From assembly GCA_964036275.1 (NCBI GenBank), contig OZ038436.1, positions 20,673,904 through 20,737,903 of the forward strand: DNA of 64,000 bases. The letters are read 5' to 3'. The notes under the pieces were generated by a model, which saw only the letters and a program-made list of their open reading frames with translations, did no database searches and was not told the origin of the DNA. Both the position numbers and the translations under genes were made by a program. Positions 12,549-23,980 of this stretch are shown one piece after another (position 1 is the first letter of the stretch; every line of letters begins with the position of its first letter). Origin of the DNA: Litoditis marina (Eukaryota > Nematoda > Chromadorea > Rhabditida > Rhabditidae).

Positions 12549-12625
12549 GACCGGTAAACCGATAGTAGGCGGCGCTCTATGGGACTATATAAGGTGGGGA
12601 GGAAGCGGGTTCAGACAAGGCAGTC
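12549..12625 (+). promoter_or_regulatory. Core promoter of collagen gene 4
   Basis: TATATAAG at 12586-12593 lies 32 bp before the ATG. The block 12549-12575 (GACCGGTAAACCGATAG, TAGGCGGCGC) differs from that of collagen 1 at about one position over 27 bp. The final bases AAGGCAGTC-ATG are identical to those of collagen 1. Confidence 0.7.
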
Positions 12626-14155
12626 ATGCACTCGGACAACAGAAACGAGAAGGAGATGATCCACGAGGCGGAGGGCCTCCGACGCATCGCTTTCTTCGGA
12701 ATCAGCATCAGGTGGGCACAATTCTCTCCATCTTTCTCTTTTTCCCCCTCTATCTATTTCTCTCTTTCATTTATAAGTCTTTTGCCCTTTCTCGTTGTAG
12801 CTGTAATTATAACCGTTTCGATATTGCGCAATTGCTTTGATTTCATTAGGCATAGTACTCTAAACAATCTGTCTGATAACTTTCACGACAAAAAGGCTGA
12901 GGTTATAGGTTTTCGTTTGAGATTTAGTATTTGGTTTTCTCACTTCCTGCTATGAGTGCAACTATAGTTTTATAACCTACTGAGATCTTCTCTTATAATA
13001 TATCATTTCTAAATTGTGTTATTTTCATAATACCTGATACATTCCAGTACCATCGCCACTCTGACTGCCATCATTGCCATTCCATCGCTGTACAACTACA
13101 TGCAGCATGTTCAGTCTTCTCTCCAGACCGAGGTGAGATATTTGTCCGTGTTTATGTTAATTTTCAAACAACAACACAGATTACTAGAAAAATCATTCAC
13201 TCGTTTTTGTAAATATATGACAGAAAGTTCGTAAAAGTGGGATGTTTCAATGGAAAAGCTAACAGTCGAAGTCAATCAAGTGTTCAACCAAAGTACATAC
13301 TTTTTCGAAAATAGCAGCTCATGAACTGCACTAGCATATTGAAAGATCAAATTTCCTGTGTGACTCAACCTACGTGGTAAAACGAACTAACGATTCCAGG
13401 TTGACTTCTGCAAGCACCGCACTGAAGGACTTTTCGGTCAATACGAGCGTATGCAGAGAATCAAGGGAGTTCGCGGAGGAGTTGTGAAGAGACAGGCCGG
13501 TTACGGAGTCCCCGACTACGGAGATGCCGCCGTTGAGACCGCCGCCCAGAGCCAAGGAGGATCATGCTGCTCATGCGGAGTCGGACTCTCCGGACCTCCC
13601 GGACCTCCCGGAACTGACGGAAACGACGGAAACGACGGAGCTCCTGGAGCCAACGGACAGCCCGGAGCTGACGCTGAAGCTGATGCCCAGCCAACTGCCG
13701 CCGACTTCTGCTTCGACTGCCCCGCCGGACCTCCCGGACCTCCCGGAAACGCCGGACCCAAGGGACCCAACGGAAACAACGGAGCCGACGGACAGCCCGG
13801 ACCTGACGGACAGCCCGGACAGCCCGGTGCCCCCGGACCTCAGGGACCTTCCGGAAACGACGGTCAACCCGGATCTGCCGGACAACCCGGAGCTCCCGGA
13901 GTCGTCGAGGAGGTTGAAGGACCCGTCGGACCCGCTGGACCCGCTGGGGCTCCCGGAGCACCCGGACCCGACGGACAGCCCGGAGCACCCGGACAGCCCG
14001 GACAAGACGGACCTCAGGGACCTTCCGGAGATGCCGGTCAAGATGGTGCCCCTGGACTTCCCGGACAGAACGGAGAGCAGGGACCTCTCGGAGAGACCGG
14101 AACCGGAGGCGGTTGCGACCACTGCCCTCCCCCCAGAACCGCTCCCGGATATTAA
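12626..14155 (+). CDS. Cuticle collagen, tandem copy 4 (308 aa)
   Basis: Exons 12626-12711, 13048-13132 and 13400-14155 give 308 aa. It starts [17 protein letters not shown] instead of the MYS of the other copies, then follows the family: [12 protein letters not shown] membrane anchor, exon 2 identical to copy 2 at the nucleotide level, [26 protein letters not shown] processing site, Cys113, 114 and 116, Gly-X-Y blocks broken by VVEEVE, and CDHC...TAPGY at the end. From the processing site to the 3'UTR it is nearly the same as copy 1 although two other copies lie between them. The first intron contains a T/C-rich stretch that keeps one frame open (to 12955), but the GTGGGC donor after ATCAG is placed exactly as in the other copies. 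Likely a structural cuticle collagen. Confidence 0.95.
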
Positions 14156-14222
14156 GTTCGGAATCGTTTCTGTTTGTATGTCATGTATATTGTTTTCGCT
14201 CAAAGCAGACCTCATTAGCCCG

Positions 14223-14228
14223 AATAAA
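14223..14228 (+). terminator. Poly(A) signal AATAAA, collagen 4
   Basis: AATAAA 68 bp after the stop, the same spacing as in collagen 1. The 3'UTRs of copies 1 and 4 share their first about 50 bases almost completely. Confidence 0.65.
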
Positions 14229-15627
14229 TTTGGGTGAACAAATTGTTTGTTTTATTGTTTAAAAATTTCAAAATGTGATGAATAATAACAAACTATTAAT
14301 GGGCGCCATCTTGACGCAATGAATTGCACAAACGCTTGATCAAAACTAAAACGCGGAATATAATCGCCACAAAACAAGTACGAGCTAAAAGTGAAGTATA
14401 GTGAAACTGTTAGCGATGTGTTACCAAGGAATATATCCAAATTTGACCACCTTTTGTCAACATTTCATAACAGACTGACAACGTTTAGTTAACTCATGTA
14501 ATCCAAGAACATCACGAAAAAACTCATCGCTTGCAAACGTCGCTTGTATTTCCACAGTACATTCTATAGTTGTCTTGTGTTGGAAATAAATTGAAAGGCA
14601 TGTAAGTAGTCAACTAATATAGCAAACCAAGACTTTCTCCTCCCACGTATTTCGAATTCTAACGATTTTTGCATGTTTAACGTGAAAATGAATTTGCCTG
14701 TGGTACAGTATTGTTTCGAGTTTTGATTCAGGCTCACCTTCAATTCTTCACACGTTTTCCAAACCGTATTATGGTTTGTCCTTGAGGACAGCTGATAGTG
14801 TCATAGATGCTATCTGAGATCTGGTTCTCATCAAAATTTCATTAGGCTGCAGAAAATGAGAGGATACAAACAAGTGGATCGAAAGGGGGTGTGAAAATCA
14901 TCTATGAAGTACCGAAATCCGAACTTTCGTTGCCGCGCTGGTCAATTGTTGTACTAATAACAATAACCACAACCTCGATACTACGAATTTACAGGTTTCA
15001 GAACGTGGTCGAATCGGCCGAGATCTATATTTTACAATTCTATTAACTACAAATATAATGTGGGGAAATTTTGCAACCATGGAGATGAAGCAAATTCAAA
15101 TCCTGGAGAGAAAGCATTTGTTTGTGTAAATCTGCAAATTTTCTCGCCAAGAGATCCTATACGCGGTATTATGCCATGTCCCACCGTGTTTTTAGCTTGG
15201 TTTCGTGGTTTTCTGGTCGAAGTTCGTGAATTTAATCGAGATAAAACTACAACGAAAATTTGGTCACCATCAAACATCTCGTTTGAGAATGAAGGTGTTT
15301 TCAGCAGGTATGCTTTGCGTGTCAATCGGATCTTTTTAAGCTGATGGAAGCATCGATAGGGGGGAACAAGTTGTTTCATCGCCAATTTGTTGCGAACTGC
15401 GGGATATGCGGGATACCGGGGTGTGAAGGGGAAGCAATTAACTCAAGAAAAATTGAAAAGTGAAGCTCAATCTTTCAAGTTTAACTTTGGATCAAAATAG
15501 TTTATAGTTTTCATAGTAGGGCACAGTAAGCATGAGTGGGGATCTCGAAGCAATAGTTGCAACATTCTACATTCTACTCAATTGGAATCCTCCTCTTTTT
15601 CTATCTACATCTCTCTTTCTCATTTCT

Positions 15628-15634
15628 CCCCCCC

Positions 15635-15707
<73 letters not shown>

Positions 15708-15850
15708 TCATCTCTTAACAACTCACTCTTTCCCTCGTCTCTCTCTCTGTCTGTGTGTCTCTTCTTCTTTCGTTCTCTGTATCTATCTCTCTCTTTCTTC
15801 TCTTCTTTTCTCTTCTCTTCTCTACTCTACTCTACTCTACTCTCCCTCTC
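15628..15850 (+). repeat. Poly(C) run and (CT)n microsatellite
   Basis: Twelve C at 15628-15639 are followed by an uninterrupted (CT)n run at 15642-15701 and then by imperfect CT/TCTT and CTACT repeats to about 15850. The open frames across it (15532-15864, 15582-15857) are Ser/Leu low-complexity artefacts of the repeat. Confidence 0.95.
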
Positions 15851-17001
15851 TTCTTGATCTCTAATTGTGTTCTGTCTGCTTCCCTTCTTCCTGCGAACCG
15901 TTTGATTGCCCATCTTTGAGCGGCCGCTAATTTGCATATTTGAGGAGATGTGGTTGGAATTCCTCCGGCGTACAACGCGGATGTACTTCATTTTTCATGC
16001 CACAACAACATTCAGACTTGTAATTACACTTGTAAATCTCTTTTCAATCTCTACTGATAGTGATGCGTGTTACCTCAAAGCTGAATTCACATAGATCGTT
16101 TGCTCAGTTGTTGTGACCATATTATCTTTCTAATAAAGTGGGAAAAATTATTGTCTTTCCGAAGCATAACGTTAGATCACGTACCGGAAGCTATAATGTA
16201 ATAGAATGATCGTTAAAACCTCAAGCTTGTAGCGGGTGGTTTTATGTAGACGTTTTCATCACATAATGTTTCCTTTGTTCACTTAGTCCGGAAGTTGCTG
16301 CTCGCCCCTAGCCGGCATTGATTGATTGATTTATTCACATGCAAGCATGTGAGATACATAGAGAGAACGAAAAATGAATAAAAACCAAATGAATTTGAGC
16401 AATATGAAAACACGAATCGAAACATGCATTTTTCTATCCTATGCATATCTATACACGTACATCTGCTGTAGTTTGATGTCCACACACCATCAAAATCGTA
16501 TTACGATCTGACTACAGTGGATCAGACTACAAACACGCCAGAGTTGAAAATGGTGTGCCTTCCTTGTCTGGACCGTTACTTTGTGACAGTTCATTAGCCG
16601 GCATCATTGTTTTCCATGCCGGCAGGCTGCCAGGTGTTGCGGTTCTTTCACGGTCTGCCGCCCCGTGATCGAGCTATTGTTGGTTGACTCGGCTGTCTAT
16701 TGTCTAATGTCATTATGTACCTACATCTAGCCGATTTAGCGTCTCTGCTGGACATTTTGAGTCGTTTTCCCGGAGAACAGCTGATTAAGAGCACTTGAAG
16801 CGCGTGTTTTGAATGAAGTATGAATGAACACTAATGACATCGATTTTGAGGTGATGTTGTTCACAGAGAAAACACCTACTTTCATCCACTTTTTTCTTAT
16901 TGTTCACAATTCCTGATGTTTCTCACCTCAGTTTCTAGAAAACCTTATACAAGCAGTTGGTGGTTCTCGTTCTGTTGTCGTCAAACTCATTTAGATTTTC
17001 A

Positions 17002-17014
17002 CCCCCCCCCCCCC
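17002..17014 (+). repeat. Poly(C) tract (13 C)
   Basis: Thirteen consecutive C on the + strand, followed by CTCTC and a T run. One of a set of poly(C) tracts with the same orientation in this window. Confidence 0.9.
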
Positions 17015-17220
17015 TCTCTTTTTTTTGTAGTTTGCCCTTTTTCTCATTTATCCTCTCTCTGTATGCCCTACTTTAGTATTTATCTCTAGTTCGATTCCGT
17101 TGGCAGCTGAAATTTGTGTAGTTTGTAGAAATGCATTATAAAGCGAGATTTTTCACTGACGTTATAACTTTTTTCTCAGAAACACTGATCACCAAGACTA
17201 TTCTTCTCTTTCTCCATCTA

Positions 17221-17230
17221 CCCCCCCCCC
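17221..17230 (+). repeat. Poly(C) tract (10 C)
   Basis: Ten consecutive C embedded in a CT-rich stretch (about 17190-17290) on the + strand. Confidence 0.9.
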
Positions 17231-18314
17231 TTCCTCACTCTCTCTATCTCTGCGTCTCTCCCCTTTTCCTCCAAAACTCTGCTTCTCTGCCTTCCGTTTC
17301 TTGCAGCGAAATTCATGGGGCTTCTATTCCAAATGAACACCATCAGGCCTTGTCAAGAGTCCCGCGATCCGATACTCATTTGCATAAATTTCTCTCATCC
17401 GGTCATTTTCACTGTCATCCAATAAATCGCCCACCTTGCCAACCAGGCATTATTTCCATTACACTAATGAATGAGGGTGCACTTTGATTTGAATCATGCT
17501 TGGTTCCTAATCAAGTTTTCGAATTTTAGCTGAACTCGAAATCTGATTTTTTCAAATTCTTTCATTTTGAAACAAACAAGTTCCACTGTCTTCTCCCTGC
17601 ACAGTTATCGAGAGAAAACTTTGGAGAGCCTATTGTATGAATTGTATGCCTCTGAACGGACTGGAACCCACGACAACAACTTAGTTCTTACCACTATCCC
17701 AACAATGCGTTCATTCGATCTTTCCACTTCAGAGAAATCTTCCTTCAAAATATACCCAACGCAAATTGTGAGGTTCGGTACAATCCAGTGCCTCGATTGT
17801 AACGAATTCAACTGCTAGTCAAAGATTTCCGATAAAACATGTGAAAAGAGACATTCGGAATCGTACGAGAACCCTCACAAATCCTGATTTCTTCTCATTT
17901 TACGTGTTCGTATTGTTCACTTCATGTTGATACAGCGAGCACTCTTTCGTAGAGCAACTTTATTCCCCGAATGTTCCGTGCTGTAATGCTTGAGACAATA
18001 AAACGACTTCAGTCGTTCTTTTCAAGTAATTGTCGAATAATTGCCGCGAAAAAAGTAAAGAACATCTTGACTCTTTTATTATTCGAGCTTAATCGTTTCT
18101 GTAATTATGCTCTCGTTCTCTCCATGTTTCACTTCTCCTGTCCTCACAATCTCATTCTATCCCGCTTCGGTTTTCTACCTCTCATTTTGTGTTTTTATAT
18201 CTCTTCTGGCCTCTTTTTCTCTCTTCCTTGTTCTATTTTTCTCTCTCTACCTTCCGTCATGTCTCCCCTCCCTCTACCTTTATCTCTTTTTCCTCTCTTT
18301 CTCTCCCTTTCTCG

Positions 18315-18330
18315 CCCCCCCCCCCCCCCC
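18315..18330 (+). repeat. Poly(C) tract (16 C)
   Basis: Sixteen consecutive C at the end of a 200-bp pyrimidine-rich stretch. The complementary G16 could form a G-quadruplex. Confidence 0.9.
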
Positions 18331-19835
18331 ATATATAGTGAGTCATACAACTTTGCCCTATTCTTCCATTTCCCCGTTCCTCATATTCTGCTTTAGTAGA
18401 ATCTCTTCTCAGGAGCAGAGTGTCGTATGTCATTTTATCCACATCACTGCGACTTAGTCTAATTCCTCCGAAACACTACTCCTAAACGCATCAATTATTG
18501 TCTTACTCCATGTACATGCATTATACTAGATGGCGAACCAAATTCCAAATGGGAAAGCTCTTCGTAATTCATGAATTCGAAAGAGACTTGAGCTTCGTTT
18601 TAAGAAAAGTGTTATAGTTAAGAACTTATGAACTTACCAGTTAACAGGTCATTCTCTATCAGCTAACTGACAACTCTACAGAAGAATATCCTCAATCCAG
18701 CTGTGTGTGATTTTGATGCTGCTCAACCCGACTAATACGCACGCTCTTAGTTGTTGTACGGCAACGTATTCCGTCTATTTAGTTTCCAACATGGATGTCA
18801 TAGCCAATACACAACAACAGAGCAACAGTTTGCTGATCTGTTACAAGGGGCGAAATTTGAGACGCAAGTTCATACCTTTTCAGTTCACATTTTCTTTTGA
18901 GTACACAAAACCCGGTAACTAAGCCTCTCAGGTTCAACAACTCTTGGGTTTCAATGCAAACCCTAAAACCACATACAATCTCAGTGTTTCATTTCCTATC
19001 TGGTCAGCAAATTAAACCAATTGAGTTCAATAGGATCGCTCCAATCGCAGTTTAAAACGTTCATTACTCCCCAGACAAATCAGAAACTATCCGTGGCAAT
19101 TCGCCAAACTACATGCCCCCAGGGTACGGCTGTCACTGACTATCATTCTCCATTATCTAACATCTAGCAATGACACCTCATTTGCATACACAACTGACCA
19201 GATGACAACAGTCATTGAGAAACTCTCTTGATTTTGAACAAAGTGACATTGAAGTTTTGATTTTGTTTTGAGAATTGAAAAAAACGGAACTTCTTGTGAA
19301 CTCAAACGCTCAGTAGAGTTCGTTCAAACAACGTTTCTAGTAGGTTTACAGAACTCTTCACAACATTTGCGAGGAGTGGTACGGATAATGATCATAATGG
19401 AGAGCTGTGGAGTAGCTATGCAGTAAGGTTGAAATATATAAGCTGAAATAAAACACTTTGGTATCTTTAACTCGAGCCAGAATAGCAGAACTTTCCACAG
19501 TTGTAGATGATTCTGTAAATGGTCCATCGAATTGATCATGCTGTCTCAAAGTTTGCTAACTCGTTCCACCTGAGCGAGCTGAGGCTACTTTTATGGCCGA
19601 ATAATGTTTTCCTCCGACGAGTTCCAGTGAAATACTTAAACCGGCTCGTCGTCGGTCTCTTTTGATGTGTTCTGGATCCCCCTCAAGAGCCATTTTGACA
19701 TGTGTATACCATTACACGCGGAATTGCGGTCAGAAAACAGATTTATGCGAGTAGCAGCCAGCCGCAATCGACATTATACTCGGTTTACGAGCCACAACGA
19801 AATCATCAAGAACAGCTCACATGTGTAGTCCTCAA

Positions 19836-20085
19836 GGTGAATTTCTTCCCGAACCGACTCTTCCCTAACCAAAATCGAAACCAAATGCAGGCTGACAAAA
19901 ATGAAACCGTACCGATGCAACTGATAAATGCTAAATTTGGTCGGCCACGTAACGTTTGTTAGGGTTTGGTTCGGTTCTCTGCCGATTTGTACCCAAGTGG
20001 TTCGGTTTTTTGACCGAACCAACTGGTTCGGGAAGAATCGGCTCGATTTCGGTTCGGGAAGAGTCGGTTCGGGAAGAAATTTGCC
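19836..20085. mobile_element. MITE with about 45-bp terminal inverted repeats and 9-bp target duplication
   Basis: A 250-bp element flanked by AGTCCTCAA at 19827-19835 and again at 20086-20094. The left end reads GGTGAATTTCTTCCCGAACC; the reverse complement of the right end reads GGCAAATTTCTTCCCGAACC. The match continues as GACTCTTCCC and, with a few differences, AACC-AAATCGA. The interior repeats GGTTCGG several times. There is no coding capacity; open frames across it are artefacts. A 9-bp target duplication is typical of Mutator-like transposons; an 8-bp hAT-type reading is less likely because all nine bases match. The superfamily is inferred from the target duplication only. Confidence 0.75.
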
Positions 20086-20655
20086 AGTCCTCAAGTTCTC
20101 CAAGTATTGACAGCGTGCCCAAAAATGAGGGTTTTCCGGATTTCTTTCCTACTGGTTGTAAAAGGATGAAGAACCCAGGAACACAATAAGAAAAAGGTCT
20201 CGAGATTCCAGGTATACGGTGGATTGCTACCGCAGGTTTGGGCTGACCACTTCTATCATTTCCCTACCGTTCATTTATCTTTTTTTTTTCAAAATACAGA
20301 TAGTTTCCATATCAGCCTGAAACGGCAGATTCTTCAACTTCCAATTATAAATTTCAGCATTTGAGTACGAGGCTGATTGCGAGGTCCAGACATACTGTTC
20401 GTCCATTTCACAGTCACGTGAAACATGTTCAACGCAGCTGAACTTAGAAAAGTGCAGTGACCAAGTGCACAATGTCTTATTAAGATGCTAATTTCTTGGG
20501 AGTGTTACATATTTGTCTTATTATCTTCGATGCTCTTCTCTCTGTACTTGTACTTTTTCGGTGCCATTGATGATGGGGCGTTCATTAGCCCGCTTCGTTA
20601 TCCATTCAATTACATCCTTCATTCAACTCGAATCCTCAAAGAAGCCACGCATCGT

Positions 20656-20672
20656 CCCCCCCCCCCCCCCCC
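20656..20672 (+). repeat. Poly(C) tract (17 C)
   Basis: Seventeen consecutive C followed by TCCCC, the longest homopolymer in the window, again with C on the + strand. Confidence 0.9.
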
Positions 20673-21125
20673 TCCCCAGCTGTTTTATGGTCTTTTCTGG
20701 CACCAAGTGGCCAGAGGTCATCAGGCCAATATAAACAGATTATAAACCAATTCCCATACGACTAATATGGAAACTGGTTTACAAGTGAGAAACACCAATC
20801 TTCTTATTTCAGACAAAAACAAATAATTGTTTGGATGGACAGTAACAGTACCTTTTCCAAAAAAAATCATATGACGTAGTTTTTTCCAATCTATTGTACA
20901 GCTTCTTATAATACTACAACTTGTCGAATATTCTCGATTGTGCATTGTATCCTGACTTTGTTTCCTAGAAACTTTCAAATAAATTTTTTGATAATATCTA
21001 GTTGGTGGCTCTTTCTTTCTGCTTCGAATTTGCAAAAAAGGCGAATAATGCAGAGGGCGCTTAGTGTTAACGAACAATCAAAATGAGAATCTCTGGGGAG
21101 CAGCCAGTATACAATGACAATTTTG
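20673..21125. other. AT-rich stretch, nothing recognised
   Basis: The minus-strand open frames around 20721-21077 have no domain or signal feature and overlap low-information AT-rich sequence. No gene is called. Confidence 0.4.
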
Positions 21126-21147
21126 GGCGCCGGCCGCGACCCCGAAA

Positions 21148-21223
21148 CGACCAGGTGGGGCCGACTCGCGACCCGGCCGCGACTTCGAACGCTCGCGGGT
21201 CGTGAGTCGGCCTGACCTGGTCG
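21148..21223. repeat. GC-rich hairpin (28-bp arms)
   Basis: Left arm 21148-21175 and right arm 21196-21223 are reverse complements with about three mismatches, separated by 20 bases. The string GACCCGGCCGCGAC at the left arm and loop also occurs in the hairpin at 25015-25061. The segment is far more GC-rich than its surroundings. It is probably the core of a non-autonomous transposable element or a related repeat; no target duplication was identified. Confidence 0.7.
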
Positions 21224-22125
21224 GAAAGCCAAGTTTCTTCGCCCAGTACATAATTAGCAAAACTACTGCTCCCTATAATTCAATTTAGTGCAAATAAACA
21301 TCAAAACAATAACATAATTTCATGGATATATTTATTTGAAGATATTGATAGATTCAAACAACCAGAAACAATAGAATGCTCAACAGTGACAGAAACAAGA
21401 ACAACAACAGCTAAATGCATAAGCGAAGTTAAGTTGAGATTTTTCAACATAGAGAAATATTCGAGAACTTCAGGACAGAAAGAAGATGCAGGTTACAGGA
21501 GAACCAAAACTTCAGAACAATGATTCGAAAATTGATTTGCGTGATAAAATAGATGATAGTGGGATGTCATCTCCATCTGTACAGATGAAGTAAATATTTC
21601 GATTATAAAACAATCATTGAGCAAATTCAAGGTAACTAAGAAAAACAAATAGATAAACTACATCAATATCCACACCTATAAAACAGAGAGACAGAAAAGA
21701 GATAAATTAAACGATAGTGTGAGCGAGTTAGACTATATTCAATCACTTCACTGGCTTGAAACGACTAGATTGTAAATTGGACGAGACTATAAGTTTATTC
21801 CATTATTACTCTTCACTTCCCACTAATGATATATGGAAGATACTCGCGGGAACTACAGTACATTATTAACGATAACTTAAATGAGCGATTCACACGTAAA
21901 ATGTATTTTTTGACTAGATCTCTTCCCATCTAGTAGCTCCAAAACCGAAATGAGGCTTTACACCTTACTGGTGTGTGCAGTGTGTTTATGACTGTCTTTT
22001 CAGTAGTATTGCTATTCTGGTACTTGACAGTTCAGATTTGTGGACCTGCGGTTTTGAAGCTACTGTTTAATGTGGCCATACGAAACAGTCATTTGGTCAA
22101 CAAAAACAACATTTGGATTGACATG
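21224..22125. other. AT-rich stretch downstream of a possible minus-strand exon
   Basis: No open frame of note. TTTATT at about 21331-21336 would read AATAAA on the minus strand and could be an old poly(A) signal for the minus-strand remnant starting at 22240, but this is only positional. A copy of the CACCTTACTGGTG motif of the repeats at 23.5-24.4 kb lies near 21962. Confidence 0.35.
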
Positions 22126-22240
22126 TTACCCGAGAACATTGTGTAGTTGTCCGAAGCTGCGTTCAAACAATTGACACCAGTCCAGTCTTTGAGGTGGCAC
22201 AACCGTTTTTCCATTCAACGAACCCTCTATCCTCATCCTG
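22126..22240 (-). pseudogene. Possible terminal exon, weak SCP2-like resemblance
   Basis: On the minus strand a good acceptor (CTTGTTTTTTCAG) is followed by an open frame of about 37 codons beginning MRIEGSLNGKTVV and ending in TAA near 22126-22130. The start [K]MRIEGSL loosely resembles the SGKLKIKG region near the end of the SCP2 domain that closes HSDL2 proteins. It lies downstream, on the same strand, of two fragments that look like the 5' exons of an HSDL2/DHS-6 gene. A second frame is also open, so the reading is uncertain. It could be unrelated single-copy DNA. Confidence 0.3.
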
Positions 22241-22601
22241 AAAAAACAAGTAAACAAGTTTAACATCACTCGTACAGAATGATCACTCATCCCAAATGAG
22301 CAAGTGCATTATTCCGATGGAAATAGGATTTTTTGGTGATCATATGTTAGCTTTCTTGTGGTTGGAGGTCGGGTCATCACAAAGCGAGGCCTATTTCTTA
22401 TTTATAGGAGTTAAGGAATGGGTGGTGGGTCTTTATTCCACGTTTGTTCTTGAAGGAGAAGTTTTTCTAACTAACTAGAACCTAGAACCAACCCAAATTG
22501 CACGTACTAACTGGTTTCGATACACCATTTTCACAACAGAACTTCTACAAGTGACCAAGTTATCTAATTTCTTGGTAATTATCATAGGTTTGTTGCCCAC
22601 A

Positions 22602-22719
22602 GAAAACAATAGGATATCGGATGTTTTATCTTGGTAACCGAAAACCGAACTACAAAACAGGCTGGGAGATTAGGTTTTTATCTGTAAAGAACTACTATTG
22701 AAAACAATAGGATATCGGA
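22602..22719. repeat. Short direct repeat pair (about 20 bp)
   Basis: GAAAACAATAGGATATCGG at 22602-22620 is repeated at 22700-22718, 98 bp apart, both followed by A and both near a TTGG. No longer similarity joins them. Confidence 0.6.
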
Positions 22720-23519
22720 CATCATTGTTGGAGTCAGGGTAGTGTGAAATCCCTTGTGAAAAAAGCGAGTGGCCCGATGAATCAACCGACAAAGTCTACG
22801 TTCGGGTGCGATATCCACACTATCCCACCTATGATGATTGTGCAAGAATTCAAACTTATTCGCTATTTTAAGTAAAAATCAGAGTTTCAAATGTGTGATA
22901 CACCAGATCCACCAACGCGGGGAACATCCGACATCCCACAAAATAGAGAAAACTAGAAAAAGGAACCCACGTTCAGTTTAAACAGAGAAACTCCTCCAAG
23001 AAAATAATTAAACTAATCAAAGAGCCATTCACTCGCGTCACATCATACTAAGACTTTTGAAACAGGTGCCGCACTAAGAGATTGAACGCGCGACCACTTC
23101 TCTTAACCAAAATCGGGTGGAACCTTAATATTGCCAAAATTCGAGATAAAACTGGATTATTCCAGACATTTTAATCAAAAAAGTGTTTCCATCTAGAAAT
23201 TGGTCGGAATCGGAGTTCGCAGAATGGTTGGAGTTCCACATAAAACGATGAAACGCTCACCTTAATTATAAAAAAGTGCAACAATCCGGAGTTCCAAGAG
23301 AAGAGCGATAATGAATCGATGTTCGACCAGCGCAAGTGACGACAAATCTAAAAAAGGTTCCGTAACAAAACTGCGAACCTGTACAATATAATATAATCAT
23401 ATAAGCGTCCTGCTAATTTTATCAATAAACAATATGGAATATGGAAATGAGAACTTAAACACTGGTGAATGGTGATGTGCTATCATCCTCATACTTCTCC
23501 ATCATACAACATACTCAAA

Positions 23520-23685
23520 CACCAGTAAGCTCTGACTAAGCGAAAGGAAGTAGTCCGTTTTCTTTTCAGATGTGAATACGTCAAAATTTATAATTTTTCA
23601 TCAAAAGTAGACCGATTTTCTTCTTTTCGGCTGAAAAGTAGTCCGTTTTTCGAACTTTCTGACTAATTGGACAACTTTACTGGTG
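23520..23685 (+). mobile_element. Short inverted-repeat element, copy 1
   Basis: 166 bp starting CACCAGTAAGCTCTGACTAA and ending in the inverse, CTTTACTGGTG. Two related copies follow at 23981 and 24189 (inverted). The interior has two GTAGTCCGTTTT strings and an AAAAGTAGACCGATTTTC segment. No coding capacity. Probably a MITE. Confidence 0.6.
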
Positions 23686-23708
23686 TACATTTATTACCCC
23701 AAACCCAC

Positions 23709-23804
23709 CTTCTCAATTTCCTCCGTGGCAGTGTAGATTGTGCCGGGCAGCTTTGGGTGGGCGGTGGTCGTCTTTGCTGCCACAACGATATTCGCACCAT
23801 CCTG
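23709..23804 (-). pseudogene. dhs-6: HSDL2/DHS-6-like dehydrogenase exon remnant
   Basis: Read on the minus strand, ATTATTCCAG is followed by an exon of 32 codons starting DGANIVVAAKT and ending TATEEIEK before a GTGGGT donor. The pattern DGANI(V)AAKT...HPKL(P/L)GTIYT(A)EEIE is the diagnostic early segment of hydroxysteroid dehydrogenase-like protein 2 (HSDL2; worm DHS-6), a peroxisomal/mitochondrial short-chain dehydrogenase with a C-terminal SCP2 domain. The exon itself is open. The following exons, which should carry the catalytic Tyr-x-x-x-Lys, are not found in the next 1.4 kb. The preceding Rossmann-motif exon (about 24.6 kb) is decayed. Three MITE-like insertions surround it. It is therefore called a gene remnant; a functional paralogue presumably lies elsewhere. 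Confidence 0.7.
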
Positions 23805-23980
23805 GAATAATCAATATAGAATGAATAACTAACCTTTCCTGAAAGATCTCTTGGTGACATTTCGTGAAATATCGCTTTTCGCTCATTCAAACCCGTAGAA
23901 TTAGTGTTAGGGCCATATGTGCCACAATGGAAAATGGATTCCCTATACGGAATGGTTAGACTTGAATAGTCAAACCCATA

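Larger units (their letters stand above)
14229..19826. other. Gene-poor region with pyrimidine-rich tracts
   Basis: No convincing gene. At 15047-15385 both strands are open for about 90-110 codons, but neither translation shows a domain, and no splice pattern supports it. From 15600 to 18330 the + strand is rich in CT microsatellite and poly(C) tracts, listed separately. A small perfect hairpin (7-bp arms, 2-base loop) lies at 16336-16351. The rest is AT-rich single-copy-looking sequence. Confidence 0.45.

Noticed and set aside
15047..15385. Open frames on both strands (94 and 112 codons)
   Set aside because: Neither shows a recognisable motif and both are bounded by no plausible splice sites; could be a transposon fragment but this cannot be shown.
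15532..15864. Two overlapping Ser/Leu-rich ORFs
   Set aside because: Direct translation of the (CT)n microsatellite.
19774..20103. 109-codon minus-strand ORF
   Set aside because: Runs through the inverted ends of the 250-bp MITE; its repeated Glu-Pro and Pro-Glu strings come from the GGTTCGG repeats.
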